Made by a program: the position numbers and the translations under genes. 7,893 bases of DNA, taken from the NCBI GenBank assembly GCA_002392265.1, contig DGGP01000125.1:1-7893 (forward strand). Reading direction: 5' to 3'. Of this stretch, positions 1 through 6,995 are shown piece by piece (the stretch's first letter is position 1; every line of letters begins with the position of its first letter). The notes beneath the pieces were generated by a model. That model was not told the origin of the DNA. It worked only from the letters and a program-made list of their open reading frames with translations, and did no database searches. Source of the DNA: Firmicutes bacterium UBA3871 (GTDB lineage: Bacteria; Bacillota; Clostridia; Peptostreptococcales; Anaerovoracaceae).

Positions 1-1734
1 TGCAATCCGGCCATCGGCGGCACCGGTAAGGGTCATTTGGTCAGAGAAATTGATGCTTTGGGCGGGGAAATGGGTCTGAATATAGATAAAACCTTTATTC
101 AGAGCCGTATGCTGAATACCGCAAAAGGTCCTGCGGTTCATTCCCTGCGTGCGCAGGCTGACAAGCATGCTTATCATGATCAGATGAAAAAGACTTTGGA
201 GCTTACGGATAATCTGGATTTAAAGCAGGGTGAGGCTGTTGATTTAATTGTCGAGGAAGGTCATGCCAGAGGAGTAGTCCTTCGGACGGGGGCCGTCTAC
301 AGAGCAAAGGCTGTGGTCATTGCAACGGGCACTTTTCTTAGAGGTAAGATTTTTATCGGAGAAAGCAGCTTTCCTTCGGGACCGAACGGCCTGACACCGT
401 CGGTTGAGCTTGCAGATAATCTTGCAAAGCACGGCATGAAGCTTCGCAGATTTAAAACGGGAACGCCGGCAAGAGCGCTGTCGCAAAGCCTGGACTACTC
501 TAAAATGACGGAGCAGCCCGGAGATGAGCATATTGTCCCGTTTTCGTTTATGAATGATGAGCTTGAAAAGGATCAGATTTCCTGCTGGCTTTCATATACA
601 AATGAGGAAACTCATAAAATAATAAACGATAATTATCACAGAAGCGGTCTTTTCACGGGCGAGATTGAAGGTATTGGTCCGAGATATTGTCCGAGCATAG
701 AGACAAAGCTTCAGAGATTCAAGGACAAGGAAAGGCACCAGCTTTTTATTGAGCCTGAAGGCCTTGAAACTGATGAAATTTATATTCAGGGCATGAGTAC
801 GTCACTTCCTGAGGATGTTCAGCTCGCTTTCTATAAAACGATTGCAGGTCTTGAAAATATTCGGATTACCAGACCTGCTTATGCGATTGAATATGATTGT
901 ATCAATCCGCTTTCTCTAAAGCTTTCGCTTGAGAGTAAGGATATTGACGATCTTTTCTGCGCCGGACAGTTCAACGGTAGCTCCGGTTACGAAGAGGCTG
1001 CTGCACAGGGTTTGATTGCCGGAATTAATGCAGCCCTTAAAATTCAAGGGAAAGAGGCGTTTATTCTTGATCGGAGCGAAGCATATATCGGCGTTTTAAT
1101 TGATGATATGGTGACAAAAGGTACTGATGAGCCTTATCGTATTATGACCAGCCGCGCAGAATACAGACTGGTGCTGCGCCAGGATAACGCCGATTTGAGG
1201 CTGACTGAAAAAGGACACGAAATAGGGCTTGTCTCCGAAGGAAGATATGAAAAATATCTGGCAAAGAAAAAGCAGATTGAGGACGAGAGAAAGAGGCTTG
1301 ATGAAACATGGGTAACTCCGTCGCAGGCAAACGGATGGTTGTCTTCCCATGGGAGTAGTCCTCTGCAAAATCGGGCGACGATGACGGAAATTTTAAAGCG
1401 GCCGGAGCTTAGTTATGCCGATCTTGCCGAAATTGACGAAAATATGCCGGCGTTGTCTCAGCATGCAGTTGCTCAGCTTGAGGTTCAGATTAAATACGAA
1501 GGGTATATCACAAAACAACAGCAGCAGATAGAGAAGTTTAAGAAACTTGAAAATAAAAAACTGGACCCTGATTTTGATTATTCGACCATAGATTCACTTC
1601 GCATAGAGGCGATAGAAAAATTATCCGCTGTTAAACCTCTTTCGCTGGGTCAGGCGTCGAGAATATCCGGTGTATCGCCGGCAGATATAAATGTGCTTTT
1701 GATTTATTTGGGAAAGCAGAGAAGAAAGCATTGA
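1..1734 (+). CDS. mnmG: tRNA uridine-5-carboxymethylaminomethyl modification enzyme MnmG (GidA), 5'-truncated
   Basis: MnmG is the FAD-dependent partner of the GTPase MnmE. The complex installs (carboxymethyl)aminomethyl groups at C5 of the wobble uridine (U34) in certain tRNAs, in the cytoplasm. The reading frame is open from base 1, so the gene is cut by the window edge. The visible 577 residues begin at the CNPAIGG motif, which is near residue 47 in the E. coli protein; about 46 residues with the FAD-binding GxGxxG are therefore outside. Visible hallmarks are [34 protein letters not shown] (first GidA signature, with the catalytic-type Cys at window residue 230), [17 protein letters not shown] (second signature, from about residue 321), [19 protein letters not shown], and the C-terminal MnmE/tRNA-binding region with QIKYEGYI and [20 protein letters not shown] at 37 is internal and not the start. 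The next gene follows after 42 bases without an obvious terminator, suggesting co-transcription. Confidence 0.98.
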   Translation, partial: CNPAIGGTGKGHLVREIDALGGEMGLNIDKTFIQSRMLNTAKGPAVHSLRAQADKHAYHDQMKKTLELTDNLDLKQGEAVDLIVEEGHARGVVLRTGAVYRAKAVVIATGTFLRGKIFIGESSFPSGPNGLTPSVELADNLAKHGMKLRRFKTGTPARALSQSLDYSKMTEQPGDEHIVPFSFMNDELEKDQISCWLSYTNEETHKIINDNYHRSGLFTGEIEGIGPRYCPSIETKLQRFKDKERHQLFIEPEGLETDEIYIQGMSTSLPEDVQLAFYKTIAGLENIRITRPAYAIEYDCINPLSLKLSLESKDIDDLFCAGQFNGSSGYEEAAAQGLIAGINAALKIQGKEAFILDRSEAYIGVLIDDMVTKGTDEPYRIMTSRAEYRLVLRQDNADLRLTEKGHEIGLVSEGRYEKYLAKKKQIEDERKRLDETWVTPSQANGWLSSHGSSPLQNRATMTEILKRPELSYADLAEIDENMPALSQHAVAQLEVQIKYEGYITKQQQQIEKFKKLENKKLDPDFDYSTIDSLRIEAIEKLSAVKPLSLGQASRISGVSPADINVLLIYLGKQRRKH

Positions 1735-1776
1735 AATTAATGAGAAATGACCGTTTTTGGTAAGGAGGCTCTAATT

Positions 1777-2352
1777 TTGCGTATATTCGTTTTAGGATAC
1801 CTCGGGGTAAATTGCTATGAGGTGGCCAAAAAAATCGCGTCAGAACTCAATTCTGAGGCTCAGAAAAGTCTGACAACTGGAAAATATTGTCAGGAAAATT
1901 TCGAAATTTCCGCTGAGGAATTAGCTCCTGCGAAAGACAGCCCTTTTGAGGTTTTGGACATGCCTTCCGAGATAGAAAGACTGGATGGAAGATCTCTTCT
2001 TAAAATTTGCATGGGTCACGGTGAACACGCTATCAGGAATAATGAATATGAGGTTTTGTCAAAGCTGATTAATCCGAATTTTGATATCGGAATAGCAAAG
2101 AATGAAGTTTATCCGAAAAATCTTGTTGTTTCCTGCGGGGATGGCATAGTTTTGGATGGTCAGTGCTATGAAATGTTGCTCGGTCAAAGAAGAGTGGTCG
2201 TTACACTGCCGCTGGAAGAGATGTGGAATAATGCAAAGGATGATAAGAGCATTCCTTATGCGTATATGCAGTTTGGTTCGGACGAGGAGCGGTTTGCTCA
2301 GTTTATGAAAAACTATGAGCTGAGAACCCACTTATATCAAGGCTTGCAGTGA
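1777..2352 (+). CDS. Shikimate-kinase-like P-loop protein with eroded Walker A (probable non-canonical or inactive kinase)
   Basis: I chose the TTG at 1777 because AAGGAGG (1762-1768) sits 8 bases upstream; an in-frame ATG at 1747 has no ribosome binding site. The 191-residue product reads as a diverged shikimate kinase. IFVLGYLGVNCYEVAKKIA (residues 3-21) aligns with the usual IxLxGxMGxGKSTVGxxLA but lacks the GKS/T lysine. D61-MPSEIERLDGRSLLKI matches the DTDxxIExxxGxSIxEI segment, keeping the first Asp but not the second. GEHAIRNNEYEVL (82-94) matches GExxFRxxExxVL, keeping the substrate-type Arg (R87). CGDG (120-123) replaces the GGG motif. SIPYA stands where the lid RPLL is expected, and LRTHLY (182-187) matches the adenine-side RxxLY. 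About 25 extra residues (25-60) separate the P-loop from D61. The gene sits between mnmG and rsmG and may be co-transcribed with them. Family assignment is from motif order, and function is unknown. Loss of the lysine argues against ordinary ATP phosphotransfer. A cytidylate-kinase-like origin is a less good alternative. Confidence 0.72.
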   Translation: MRIFVLGYLGVNCYEVAKKIASELNSEAQKSLTTGKYCQENFEISAEELAPAKDSPFEVLDMPSEIERLDGRSLLKICMGHGEHAIRNNEYEVLSKLINPNFDIGIAKNEVYPKNLVVSCGDGIVLDGQCYEMLLGQRRVVVTLPLEEMWNNAKDDKSIPYAYMQFGSDEERFAQFMKNYELRTHLYQGLQ

Positions 2353-2368
2353 TGTTTCACATGAAACA
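2353..2368. promoter_or_regulatory. parS-like ParB binding site (one mismatch)
   Basis: TGTTTCACATGAAACA differs from the canonical chromosomal parS palindrome TGTTTCACGTGAAACA at one central base. It starts on the base after the TGA of the kinase-like gene and ends 24 bases before the rsmG start. With parB in the same window and a perfect site 781 bases downstream, a true ParB nucleation site is the best reading. The central mismatch may weaken binding. Confidence 0.82.
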
Positions 2369-2391
2369 TTTTTGCTGTGAAAGGTGTTTTT

Positions 2392-3102
2392 ATGGATGAA
2401 TTAAAAAAGGTTTTGGAGGAAAACGGAATAGCGGTCGGCGATGAAACGTTAGAAAAATTTAATTCCTATATGGAAGAAATTTTGGGGTGGAATGAAAAGG
2501 TAAACCTGACGGCAATAACCGACAAAAAAGAATTTGTGCAAAAGCATTTTACCGACAGTGTGCTCTGTGTGGGCAAAAAAGAAATGCAGGATGCAAAAAC
2601 TGTAATTGATGTTGGAACAGGAGCCGGTTTCCCGGGAGTGCCACTGGCCATTGTTTTTCCCGAAAAAAATTTTGTCCTGATGGATTCGCTCAACAAAAGG
2701 CTGAAGATAATAGACGAAATATGTGCAAAACTGAAAATCACAAACGTTGAGGTGAAGCATGCCAGAGCTGAGGAGCTGGGGCAGAGCAAGGACTACAGAG
2801 AATGCTTTGATCTTTGTGTAAGCCGCGCGGTTGCGAATCTTGCCACTTTGTCGGAATATTGCTTGCCTCTGGTGAGAGAGGGCGGATACTTTTTTGCTTA
2901 CAAGGGGCCTGAGGCTGAGAATGAAGTAAAGGCTGCGGGTCGTGCGCCGGCAATTCTCGGAGGAGAGCTGAAGGAGGTTTTTCGTCCGGAGACAGAGCAC
3001 TTTAAATTCGATCATAATATACTGATTTACAAGAAAGTAAAACCAACACCTAAAAAATATCCGCGCAAGGCGGGCACGCCTGCAAAGGAACCGCTCAAAT
3101 AG
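2392..3102 (+). CDS. rsmG: 16S rRNA (guanine527-N7)-methyltransferase RsmG (GidB)
   Basis: RsmG uses S-adenosylmethionine to methylate N7 of G527 in the 530 loop of 16S rRNA; in other bacteria its loss gives low-level streptomycin resistance. The 236-residue product is normal length. From the ATG at 2392 the domains run: N-terminal helical part with the family motif WNEKVNLTAI (33-42), HFTDS (52-56), SAM-binding motif I DVGTGAGFPG (73-82), an acidic-to-aromatic strand FVLMDSLNKR, SRAVA in the middle, and the C-terminal KYPRKAGTPAKEPL typical of Firmicutes RsmG. The ATG is preferred over an in-frame GTG at 2377 because AAGGTG (2381-2386) lies 5 bases before it. The gene sits between two parS sites and is closed by an intrinsic terminator, so it is probably the last gene of the transcript that includes mnmG. 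Confidence 0.97.
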   Translation: MDELKKVLEENGIAVGDETLEKFNSYMEEILGWNEKVNLTAITDKKEFVQKHFTDSVLCVGKKEMQDAKTVIDVGTGAGFPGVPLAIVFPEKNFVLMDSLNKRLKIIDEICAKLKITNVEVKHARAEELGQSKDYRECFDLCVSRAVANLATLSEYCLPLVREGGYFFAYKGPEAENEVKAAGRAPAILGGELKEVFRPETEHFKFDHNILIYKKVKPTPKKYPRKAGTPAKEPLK

Positions 3103-3109
3103 CAACGAA

Positions 3110-3134
3110 GCTGCCGCAATTCGGCGGCTTTTTT
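3110..3134 (+). terminator. Rho-independent terminator of rsmG
   Basis: GCTGCCG (3110-3116) pairs with CGGCGGC (3122-3128) across the 5-base loop CAATT, giving seven pairs with one G-T wobble. A run of six T follows (3129-3134). It begins 8 bases after the rsmG stop and separates the mnmG-rsmG transcript from parAB. The last T is also the first base of the parS site. Confidence 0.9.
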
Positions 3135-3149
3135 GTTTCACGTGAAACA
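3134..3149. promoter_or_regulatory. parS, perfect ParB binding site
   Basis: TGTTTCACGTGAAACA is an exact 16-base palindrome and the canonical bacterial chromosomal parS. ParB binds it, loads CTP-dependently as a sliding clamp and spreads, and this recruits SMC and ParA. The site overlaps the end of the rsmG terminator and lies just upstream of the proposed parAB promoter, where bound ParB could also influence parAB transcription (inference). Confidence 0.96.
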
Positions 3150-3153
3150 TCAT

Positions 3154-3189
3154 TTTTTAGTAGTATTTTATGGCTCTATAATGTATAAT
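3154..3189 (+). promoter_or_regulatory. Candidate promoter region for parAB
   Basis: Two perfect TATAAT hexamers lie in tandem at 3177-3182 and 3184-3189. For the first, the hexamer 17 bases upstream (TTTTTA, 3154-3159) is only a 3-of-6 match to TTGACA, so -35 recognition would be weak. The region follows a terminator and precedes parA by about 40 bases, which supports an independent start for the operon. Which -10 is used cannot be decided by eye. Confidence 0.6.
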
Positions 3190-3226
3190 ATCATTTGGAA
3201 GGTAAATCGGAGAGGAGGAGCTTACT

Positions 3227-4000
3227 TTGGGTAAAGCTATAGCAATTTTTAATCAAAAAGGCGGCGTTGGAAAGACAACGACAAATATCAATCTGGCAGC
3301 ATGTCTTGCCATAAAAAACAAAAAAGTATTGATTATAGACATTGATCCGCAGGGCAACACGACCAGCGGCGTAGGCATTGCGAAGGACGGCCTTGATTAC
3401 ACCAGCTACGACATTCTGGTGGACAAAAAGGTTTCGGCTGAAAAATGCATCATGAAGACTTCTGTTAAAAATCTCGATATCATACCTGCATCGGTAAATC
3501 TTGCCGGCGCGGAAATCGAGCTTGTAAAAATGGGAGACGGCAGAGAAAGAAGATTAAAGGCAGCAATCGATGCGGTAAAGGGTAAATATGATTACATCTT
3601 TATCGATTGTCCACCATCGCTCGGACTTTTGACAATAAACTCGCTGACAGCAGTAGACAGCGTTCTGATTCCCATTCAGTGCGAATTCTATGCTCTTGAA
3701 GGTGTCAGTCAGCTCGTCAGCACTATCGACCTGGTAAAGAAATCACATAATCCGGGTCTGGAGATTCAGGGTGTAATTCTGTCAATGTTTGACGGCAGAA
3801 CGAATCTCTCCATTCAGGTCGTACAGGAAGTAAAGAAATACTTCAAGGGAAAGGTATACACAACGGTTATTCCGCGCAACGTCAGACTTGCAGAGGCACC
3901 GAGCTATGGTATGCCTATTACGGAATACGATCCTAAATCAAAGGGCGCAGAGGCTTATATGGAATTTGCCGAAGAGTTCCTTGAATTAGAGGAGGACTAG
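3227..4000 (+). CDS. parA: Chromosome partitioning ATPase ParA (Soj)
   Basis: ParA-type ATPases bind DNA non-specifically as ATP dimers and are released when ParB stimulates hydrolysis; in Firmicutes Soj also regulates DnaA. The TTG start at 3227 follows AGGAGG (3213-3218) by 8 bases and gives the standard N-terminus MGKAIAIFNQKGGVGKTT. The product has 257 residues, the short chromosomal form without an N-terminal helix-turn-helix. Visible motifs are the deviant Walker A KGGVGKTT (11-18) with the signature lysine K11 and K16, the A' motif DIDPQGN (38-44, with D40), and Walker B YIFIDCPPS (123-131). The C-terminal part has VIPRNVRLAEAPSYGMPI, a typical Soj segment. One base separates its stop from the parB start, so the two are translated from one message. 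Confidence 0.97.
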   Translation: MGKAIAIFNQKGGVGKTTTNINLAACLAIKNKKVLIIDIDPQGNTTSGVGIAKDGLDYTSYDILVDKKVSAEKCIMKTSVKNLDIIPASVNLAGAEIELVKMGDGRERRLKAAIDAVKGKYDYIFIDCPPSLGLLTINSLTAVDSVLIPIQCEFYALEGVSQLVSTIDLVKKSHNPGLEIQGVILSMFDGRTNLSIQVVQEVKKYFKGKVYTTVIPRNVRLAEAPSYGMPITEYDPKSKGAEAYMEFAEEFLELEED

Positions 4001-4001
4001 T

Positions 4002-4907
4002 ATGGCTACGAAGAAAAAGGGACTGGGCAGAGGGCTTGAAGAGCTTTTCGGAACGGTCGAAATAAAGACTTCGAATCAGACTGCAAAGAATAGCACTGAA
4101 GCGGCAGAGGTTAATTCCGAAAACACCGTTCAGTATTTGGATATAAACAAGATTCGTCCAAATCAGGATCAGCCGCGAAAGAACTTCAACGAAGAAAAAA
4201 TCGCCGAGCTTGCGGATTCGATAGTTCAGCACGGAATCATACAGCCGCTGCTTGTCAGAAAGGTAAAGAACGGATACGAAATCGTAGCCGGTGAAAGAAG
4301 ATACAGAGCAGCTCGCAAGGCAGGGCTTACTGAGGTTCCGTGTCTGGTAAGAGAGCTTACCGGAGAGCAGAACATGCTCCTCGCTATCATTGAAAACATG
4401 CAGCGCGAGGATTTGAACGCAATCGAAGAGGCCGAAGGCATAAACAAGATGATAAATGCTTACGGGCTGACTCAGGAGCAGGTTTCAAAGGCGGTTGGAA
4501 AGAGCCGTCCGTACATAACGAACTCGCTCAGACTGCTAAAGCTGCCTGAAGAAATTCGCGGCATGCTGGTGAATGAAGAAATATCGACAGGACATGCCAG
4601 GGCGCTGATAAACGTAGAGGATGCGAAGAAGCAGCTCGTTTTAGCGCGCCGTGCAAAGGAAGAGGGCTTGTCGGTTCGCATACTTGAACAGCTTGCAGGC
4701 CAGCTTACCTCTACGGCAAAGCCGAGCAAAAAAGCCGCAAAAAAGAAAAAGGATCCCGATCTTGCCAGAGTAGAGGAAGAGCTCAAAAAGGCAGTGGGGA
4801 CAAAGGTTAATATTCACGGCAAAGCAGGAAAGGGCAGAATAGAAATCGAATATTATTCAAAGGATGAGCTTGAAAGACTGATTGACCTGCTTCGGTCGTT
4901 GCAATAG
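4002..4907 (+). CDS. parB: Chromosome partitioning protein ParB (Spo0J), parS-binding CTPase
   Basis: ParB binds parS, hydrolyses CTP, clamps and spreads on DNA, and stimulates ParA. The 301-residue product shows the full layout. The N-terminal ParA-stimulating peptide is KKKGLGRGLEELFG (4-17). A short linker leads to the CTP-binding/ParB-N domain with GIIQPLLVR (78-86), GERRYRAA (97-104) and ENMQREDLN (131-139). A helix-turn-helix follows at about 154-177 (LTQEQVSKAVGKSRPYITNSLRLL). A lysine-rich linker (about 237-249) leads to the C-terminal dimerisation domain, which ends in ELERLIDLLRSLQ. The ATG at 4002 has GAGGAGG about 6 bases upstream, inside the end of parA. Its targets are present in the window at 2353 and 3134. 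No noc paralogue is seen between rsmG and parA. Confidence 0.97.
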   Translation: MATKKKGLGRGLEELFGTVEIKTSNQTAKNSTEAAEVNSENTVQYLDINKIRPNQDQPRKNFNEEKIAELADSIVQHGIIQPLLVRKVKNGYEIVAGERRYRAARKAGLTEVPCLVRELTGEQNMLLAIIENMQREDLNAIEEAEGINKMINAYGLTQEQVSKAVGKSRPYITNSLRLLKLPEEIRGMLVNEEISTGHARALINVEDAKKQLVLARRAKEEGLSVRILEQLAGQLTSTAKPSKKAAKKKKDPDLARVEEELKKAVGTKVNIHGKAGKGRIEIEYYSKDELERLIDLLRSLQ

Positions 4908-4936
4908 AAAAATAAAAGGGATACAAGGGGAAGAAT

Positions 4937-5221
4937 ATGCCGGTAAAATTTGTGGCAATTGCATATGCGATTTGGAATCTGATAATCTTTTTGATGTATG
5001 GCATCGATAAACTCAAGGCAAAAAAAGATGCCCGGAGGATTAGTGAATTCACACTGCTTTGGTGCGCTTTTGTCATGGGAGGAGTCGGAGCATTTATAGG
5101 GAGCAAGGCCTTCCATCATAAAACGCAGAAGACCAAGTTCAGGATACTGCTACCGACGGCGCTACTTTTTAACATCGTTGTAATCGCTTGCTACATCTGC
5201 TGGGTAATCGGCATTATATAA
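4937..5221 (+). CDS. DUF1294 family small membrane protein
   Basis: A 94-residue protein with the DUF1294 pattern: a first membrane segment (about 4-22), the cytosol-facing motif YGIDKLKAKKDARRISE (21-38) with the family's DK and RxSE, a glycine-rich second segment (about 40-57, including MGGVGAFIG), then KAFHHKTQKTKF (58-69), where HKTxKxxF is characteristic, and a third segment (about 70-91). Its biochemical role is unknown in the family. AAGGGGAA lies about 4-5 bases upstream of the ATG, and the gap to the parB stop is 29 bases with no terminator, so read-through from parAB is likely. Membership in the family is well supported; any link to chromosome segregation would be speculation, since placement next to parAB may be incidental. 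Confidence 0.88.
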   Translation: MPVKFVAIAYAIWNLIIFLMYGIDKLKAKKDARRISEFTLLWCAFVMGGVGAFIGSKAFHHKTQKTKFRILLPTALLFNIVVIACYICWVIGII

Positions 5222-5247
5222 TCCATTTATAGATATAACGATTCTAT

Positions 5248-5288
5248 GGACAGTTCGAAAACCTCCTGTCCTAAAATAAAACTAGGAG
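5248..5288 (+). promoter_or_regulatory. Predicted preQ1-I riboswitch controlling the queuosine-precursor transporter
   Basis: Stem P1 is formed by GGACAG (5248-5253) and CTGTCC (5266-5271), six perfect pairs. The loop TTCGAAAACCTC is 12 bases, begins with TTC and ends in C5265 directly before the 3' strand of P1. As I recall the Bacillus aptamer, this is the position of the ligand-pairing C. An A-rich tail TAAAATAAAACTAGGAG (5272-5288) follows, containing the Shine-Dalgarno AGGAG (5284-5288), 7 bases before the transporter ATG. In this class the tail pairs back into the loop as a pseudoknot, which would hide the Shine-Dalgarno when preQ1 is bound. Candidate partners are loop TTCG or CCT with tail CTAGG; I cannot fix them by eye. 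The downstream gene is a YhhQ-type transporter, a classic setting. No T-run follows P1, so control would be translational. Confidence 0.8.
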
Positions 5289-5295
5289 AAAACAA

Positions 5296-6006
5296 ATGAA
5301 TAATGAAACACTTTTGGTACTGAGCATAATCGTGCTTTACGGCTTGGTTCTGCTTTGGTACAAACTATTCGGTAAAGTAGGACTTTATGTGTATGTGGGG
5401 CTTATCACAGTCGTTGCAAACATTGAAGTCCTTATTCTTGTGGATGCTTTCGGTATGGAGCAAACCTTGGGCAATGTGCTCTTTGCTTCCATATTCCTAG
5501 CGACCGACATTCTGTCGGAAAAGGAAGGCAAGGCCGCGGCAAACCGTGCGGTGCACATAGGCTGTATGACAATGATAAGCTTTATACTTATCAGTCAGAG
5601 TTGGCTACTCTACACGCCGTCGGCAAACGATTGGGCATCGGAGAGCTTCCACGTGCTCTTTACGGCGGCACCGAGAATTATGGTTGCCAGCCTCGTAGTC
5701 TACGCGATTTCGCAAAAGCTTGATGTGTGGCTTTATCATGCAATCTGGAAGGCAACCGAAAAGGCAACGCTTTCCAGAGACCGCCTCTTGTGGGTGAGAA
5801 ACAATGGCTCCACATTGACAAGCCAGCTTGTGAACACGGTGCTTTATAATGTTCTGGCATTTGCGGGGACATATGACGTAAAGACGCTCATCAGCATCAT
5901 TGTTGCAGGCTACGTAATTTATATAGTCACTTCGGTTTGCGACACACCGGCGCTTTACATAGCGCGCCGCATGAAGGTTCAGGATGCCGAAAAGGTGACG
6001 AAATAG
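5296..6006 (+). CDS. YhhQ-type queuosine precursor transporter (Vut_1/DUF165, COG1738)
   Basis: Members of this family take up precursors of queuosine such as preQ0, preQ1 or queuine, used to modify the wobble guanine of tRNAs with GUN anticodons. The 236-residue product is almost entirely membrane-embedded, with about six hydrophobic segments, and carries the family core LFASIFLATDILSEKEGKAAANRAVHIG (62-89), whose TDIxSExxG is diagnostic. The region WLYHAIWKATEKATLSRDRLLWVRNNGSTLTSQLVNTVLYN is also typical: WVRNN followed by a TSQLxNT-like stretch. The ATG at 5296 uses AGGAG at 5284-5288, which is part of the predicted preQ1 aptamer. That leader independently supports the substrate assignment. 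Which precursor is imported cannot be read from the sequence. It lies 74 bases after the DUF1294 gene and 18 before the EamA permease. Confidence 0.9.
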   Translation: MNNETLLVLSIIVLYGLVLLWYKLFGKVGLYVYVGLITVVANIEVLILVDAFGMEQTLGNVLFASIFLATDILSEKEGKAAANRAVHIGCMTMISFILISQSWLLYTPSANDWASESFHVLFTAAPRIMVASLVVYAISQKLDVWLYHAIWKATEKATLSRDRLLWVRNNGSTLTSQLVNTVLYNVLAFAGTYDVKTLISIIVAGYVIYIVTSVCDTPALYIARRMKVQDAEKVTK

Positions 6007-6024
6007 AAACACAAAAGGAAAATT

Positions 6025-6948
6025 ATGGCAGCAAGTGCGATAGAAAAACTGGATAATGAAGAGGCGTTTGAAGCGCAAGGATCACAGGGAAATAAAATGA
6101 TTCCGGTGATGATTTGCGCACAGCTGATTTTCGGAACAACCGCGATATTTACAAAGCTTGCAGGATTGCCGGCCAGCTTTATCTGTATGAGCAGAGGGTG
6201 TCTTGGCTTTATATTTTTGCTTTTTCTTTATGCTGTAATAGGAGTAAAGATAGATTTTTCGGCGATTCGAAAGAATTTGGTGCTCCTGATTATCACCGGC
6301 GCATCGCTTGCCATGCATTGGATTTTGGTATATGAGTCGTATGCGTATACGAGAGTTGCCACATCTTCGCTTTGCTTTTATACGGCCCCGATATTCGTCA
6401 TTTTGGCGGGACCGTTTGTGGTCGGCGAAAAGATGACGGTAAAGAAGATGCTGTGTGTGCTTGCTGCGCTGCTCGGATTGAGCTTTTTAAGCGGCTTTTG
6501 GCAAGCAGGCGGCAGTGTCGGGAAAGAGCTTCCCGGCATACTTTTATCGCTCTCGGGTGCGATGCTCTATGCGATGGAGATATTCTTGTGCAAGAAATTA
6601 AAAGGGATTTCATCCTATGATGTGACAATAGTGAACATGCTGATGGTTTTCATTGTGTCGTCAGTGAATGTGGCGTTCCGCGTTGACGTTTCGGCGATAC
6701 AATTCGGCGGGCTCTCTGTTGTTATCCTGTTTATCCTCGGGGCGATGAATACGGCTACGGCGTATGTTCTGTATTTCAAAGCCTTTCGCGGTATGCAAGC
6801 GCACAGTGTGGCGATGATGTCATACATTTCACCGGTAACAACGGTGTTCTTGTCGGCACTGGTGCTGAGAGAGAGTCTCGATGTCTACGATTTACTCGGC
6901 GGCATCCTCATCCTCGGCGCATGCTTTGTGAATGAGATGAAGAGATAA
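6025..6948 (+). CDS. EamA/DMT family permease
   Basis: A drug/metabolite transporter superfamily permease of 307 residues with two EamA repeats of five membrane helices each. The first repeat begins near residue 25 (MIPVMICAQLIFGTTAIFTKLA) and ends around FYTAPIFVILAGPFVVGEKMTVKK. The second begins near GILLSLSGAMLYAMEIFLCKKL and ends in SYISPVTTVFLSALVLRESLDVYDLLGGILILGACF. The pattern of a proline helix, then GE or RE, then a glycine-rich final helix in each half is characteristic. Substrate is not predictable; family members export amino acids, metabolites or drugs. The chosen ATG at 6025 has AAAGGA 5 bases upstream and gives a 24-residue hydrophilic N-tail. An ATG at 6097, just before the first helix, is an alternative. 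Only 18 bases separate it from the queuosine-precursor transporter, so preQ1-responsive messages may include it. No convincing terminator follows. Confidence 0.9.
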   Translation: MAASAIEKLDNEEAFEAQGSQGNKMIPVMICAQLIFGTTAIFTKLAGLPASFICMSRGCLGFIFLLFLYAVIGVKIDFSAIRKNLVLLIITGASLAMHWILVYESYAYTRVATSSLCFYTAPIFVILAGPFVVGEKMTVKKMLCVLAALLGLSFLSGFWQAGGSVGKELPGILLSLSGAMLYAMEIFLCKKLKGISSYDVTIVNMLMVFIVSSVNVAFRVDVSAIQFGGLSVVILFILGAMNTATAYVLYFKAFRGMQAHSVAMMSYISPVTTVFLSALVLRESLDVYDLLGGILILGACFVNEMKR

Positions 6949-6995
6949 AAAGTCGCACTTGCTGATAATTTTTCTCGGAAACACCCTCCAAAGCC

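Noticed and set aside
1747..1776. ATG at 1747 as the start of the kinase-like gene
   Set aside because: No ribosome binding site precedes it, while AAGGAGG lies inside this stretch at ideal distance from the TTG at 1777; the P-loop-like strand also begins right after that TTG.
2377..2391. GTG at 2377 as the rsmG start
   Set aside because: It would use bases containing the better Shine-Dalgarno (AAGGTG) for the ATG at 2392; family N-termini fit the ATG.
2449..3153. Long reverse-strand open frame opposite rsmG
   Set aside because: The forward strand is an unmistakable RsmG; the antisense product is rich in Cys, Arg and Phe with no recognisable motif and no plausible upstream signals.
5217..5222. 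TATAAT overlapping the DUF1294 stop as a promoter for the riboswitch transcript
   Set aside because: No acceptable -35 at 16-18 bases; TTGCTA at 5188 is 23 bases away. TATAAC at 5234 is better placed for a start just before the aptamer but also lacks a -35, so neither is called.
5650..5655. CACGTG core inside the transporter gene as a third parS
   Set aside because: The flanking bases (CTTC and CTCT) do not match TGTTT/AAACA; only the six-base core agrees.
5605..6078. Reverse-strand open frame across the transporter and the start of the EamA gene
   Set aside because: It overlaps two well-supported forward genes and has a composition typical of antisense translation of membrane-protein genes.
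6949..6980. Possible terminator after the EamA gene
   Set aside because: Only short, weak pairing can be drawn in AGTCGCACTTGCT, and the later T-run is not next to a stable stem.
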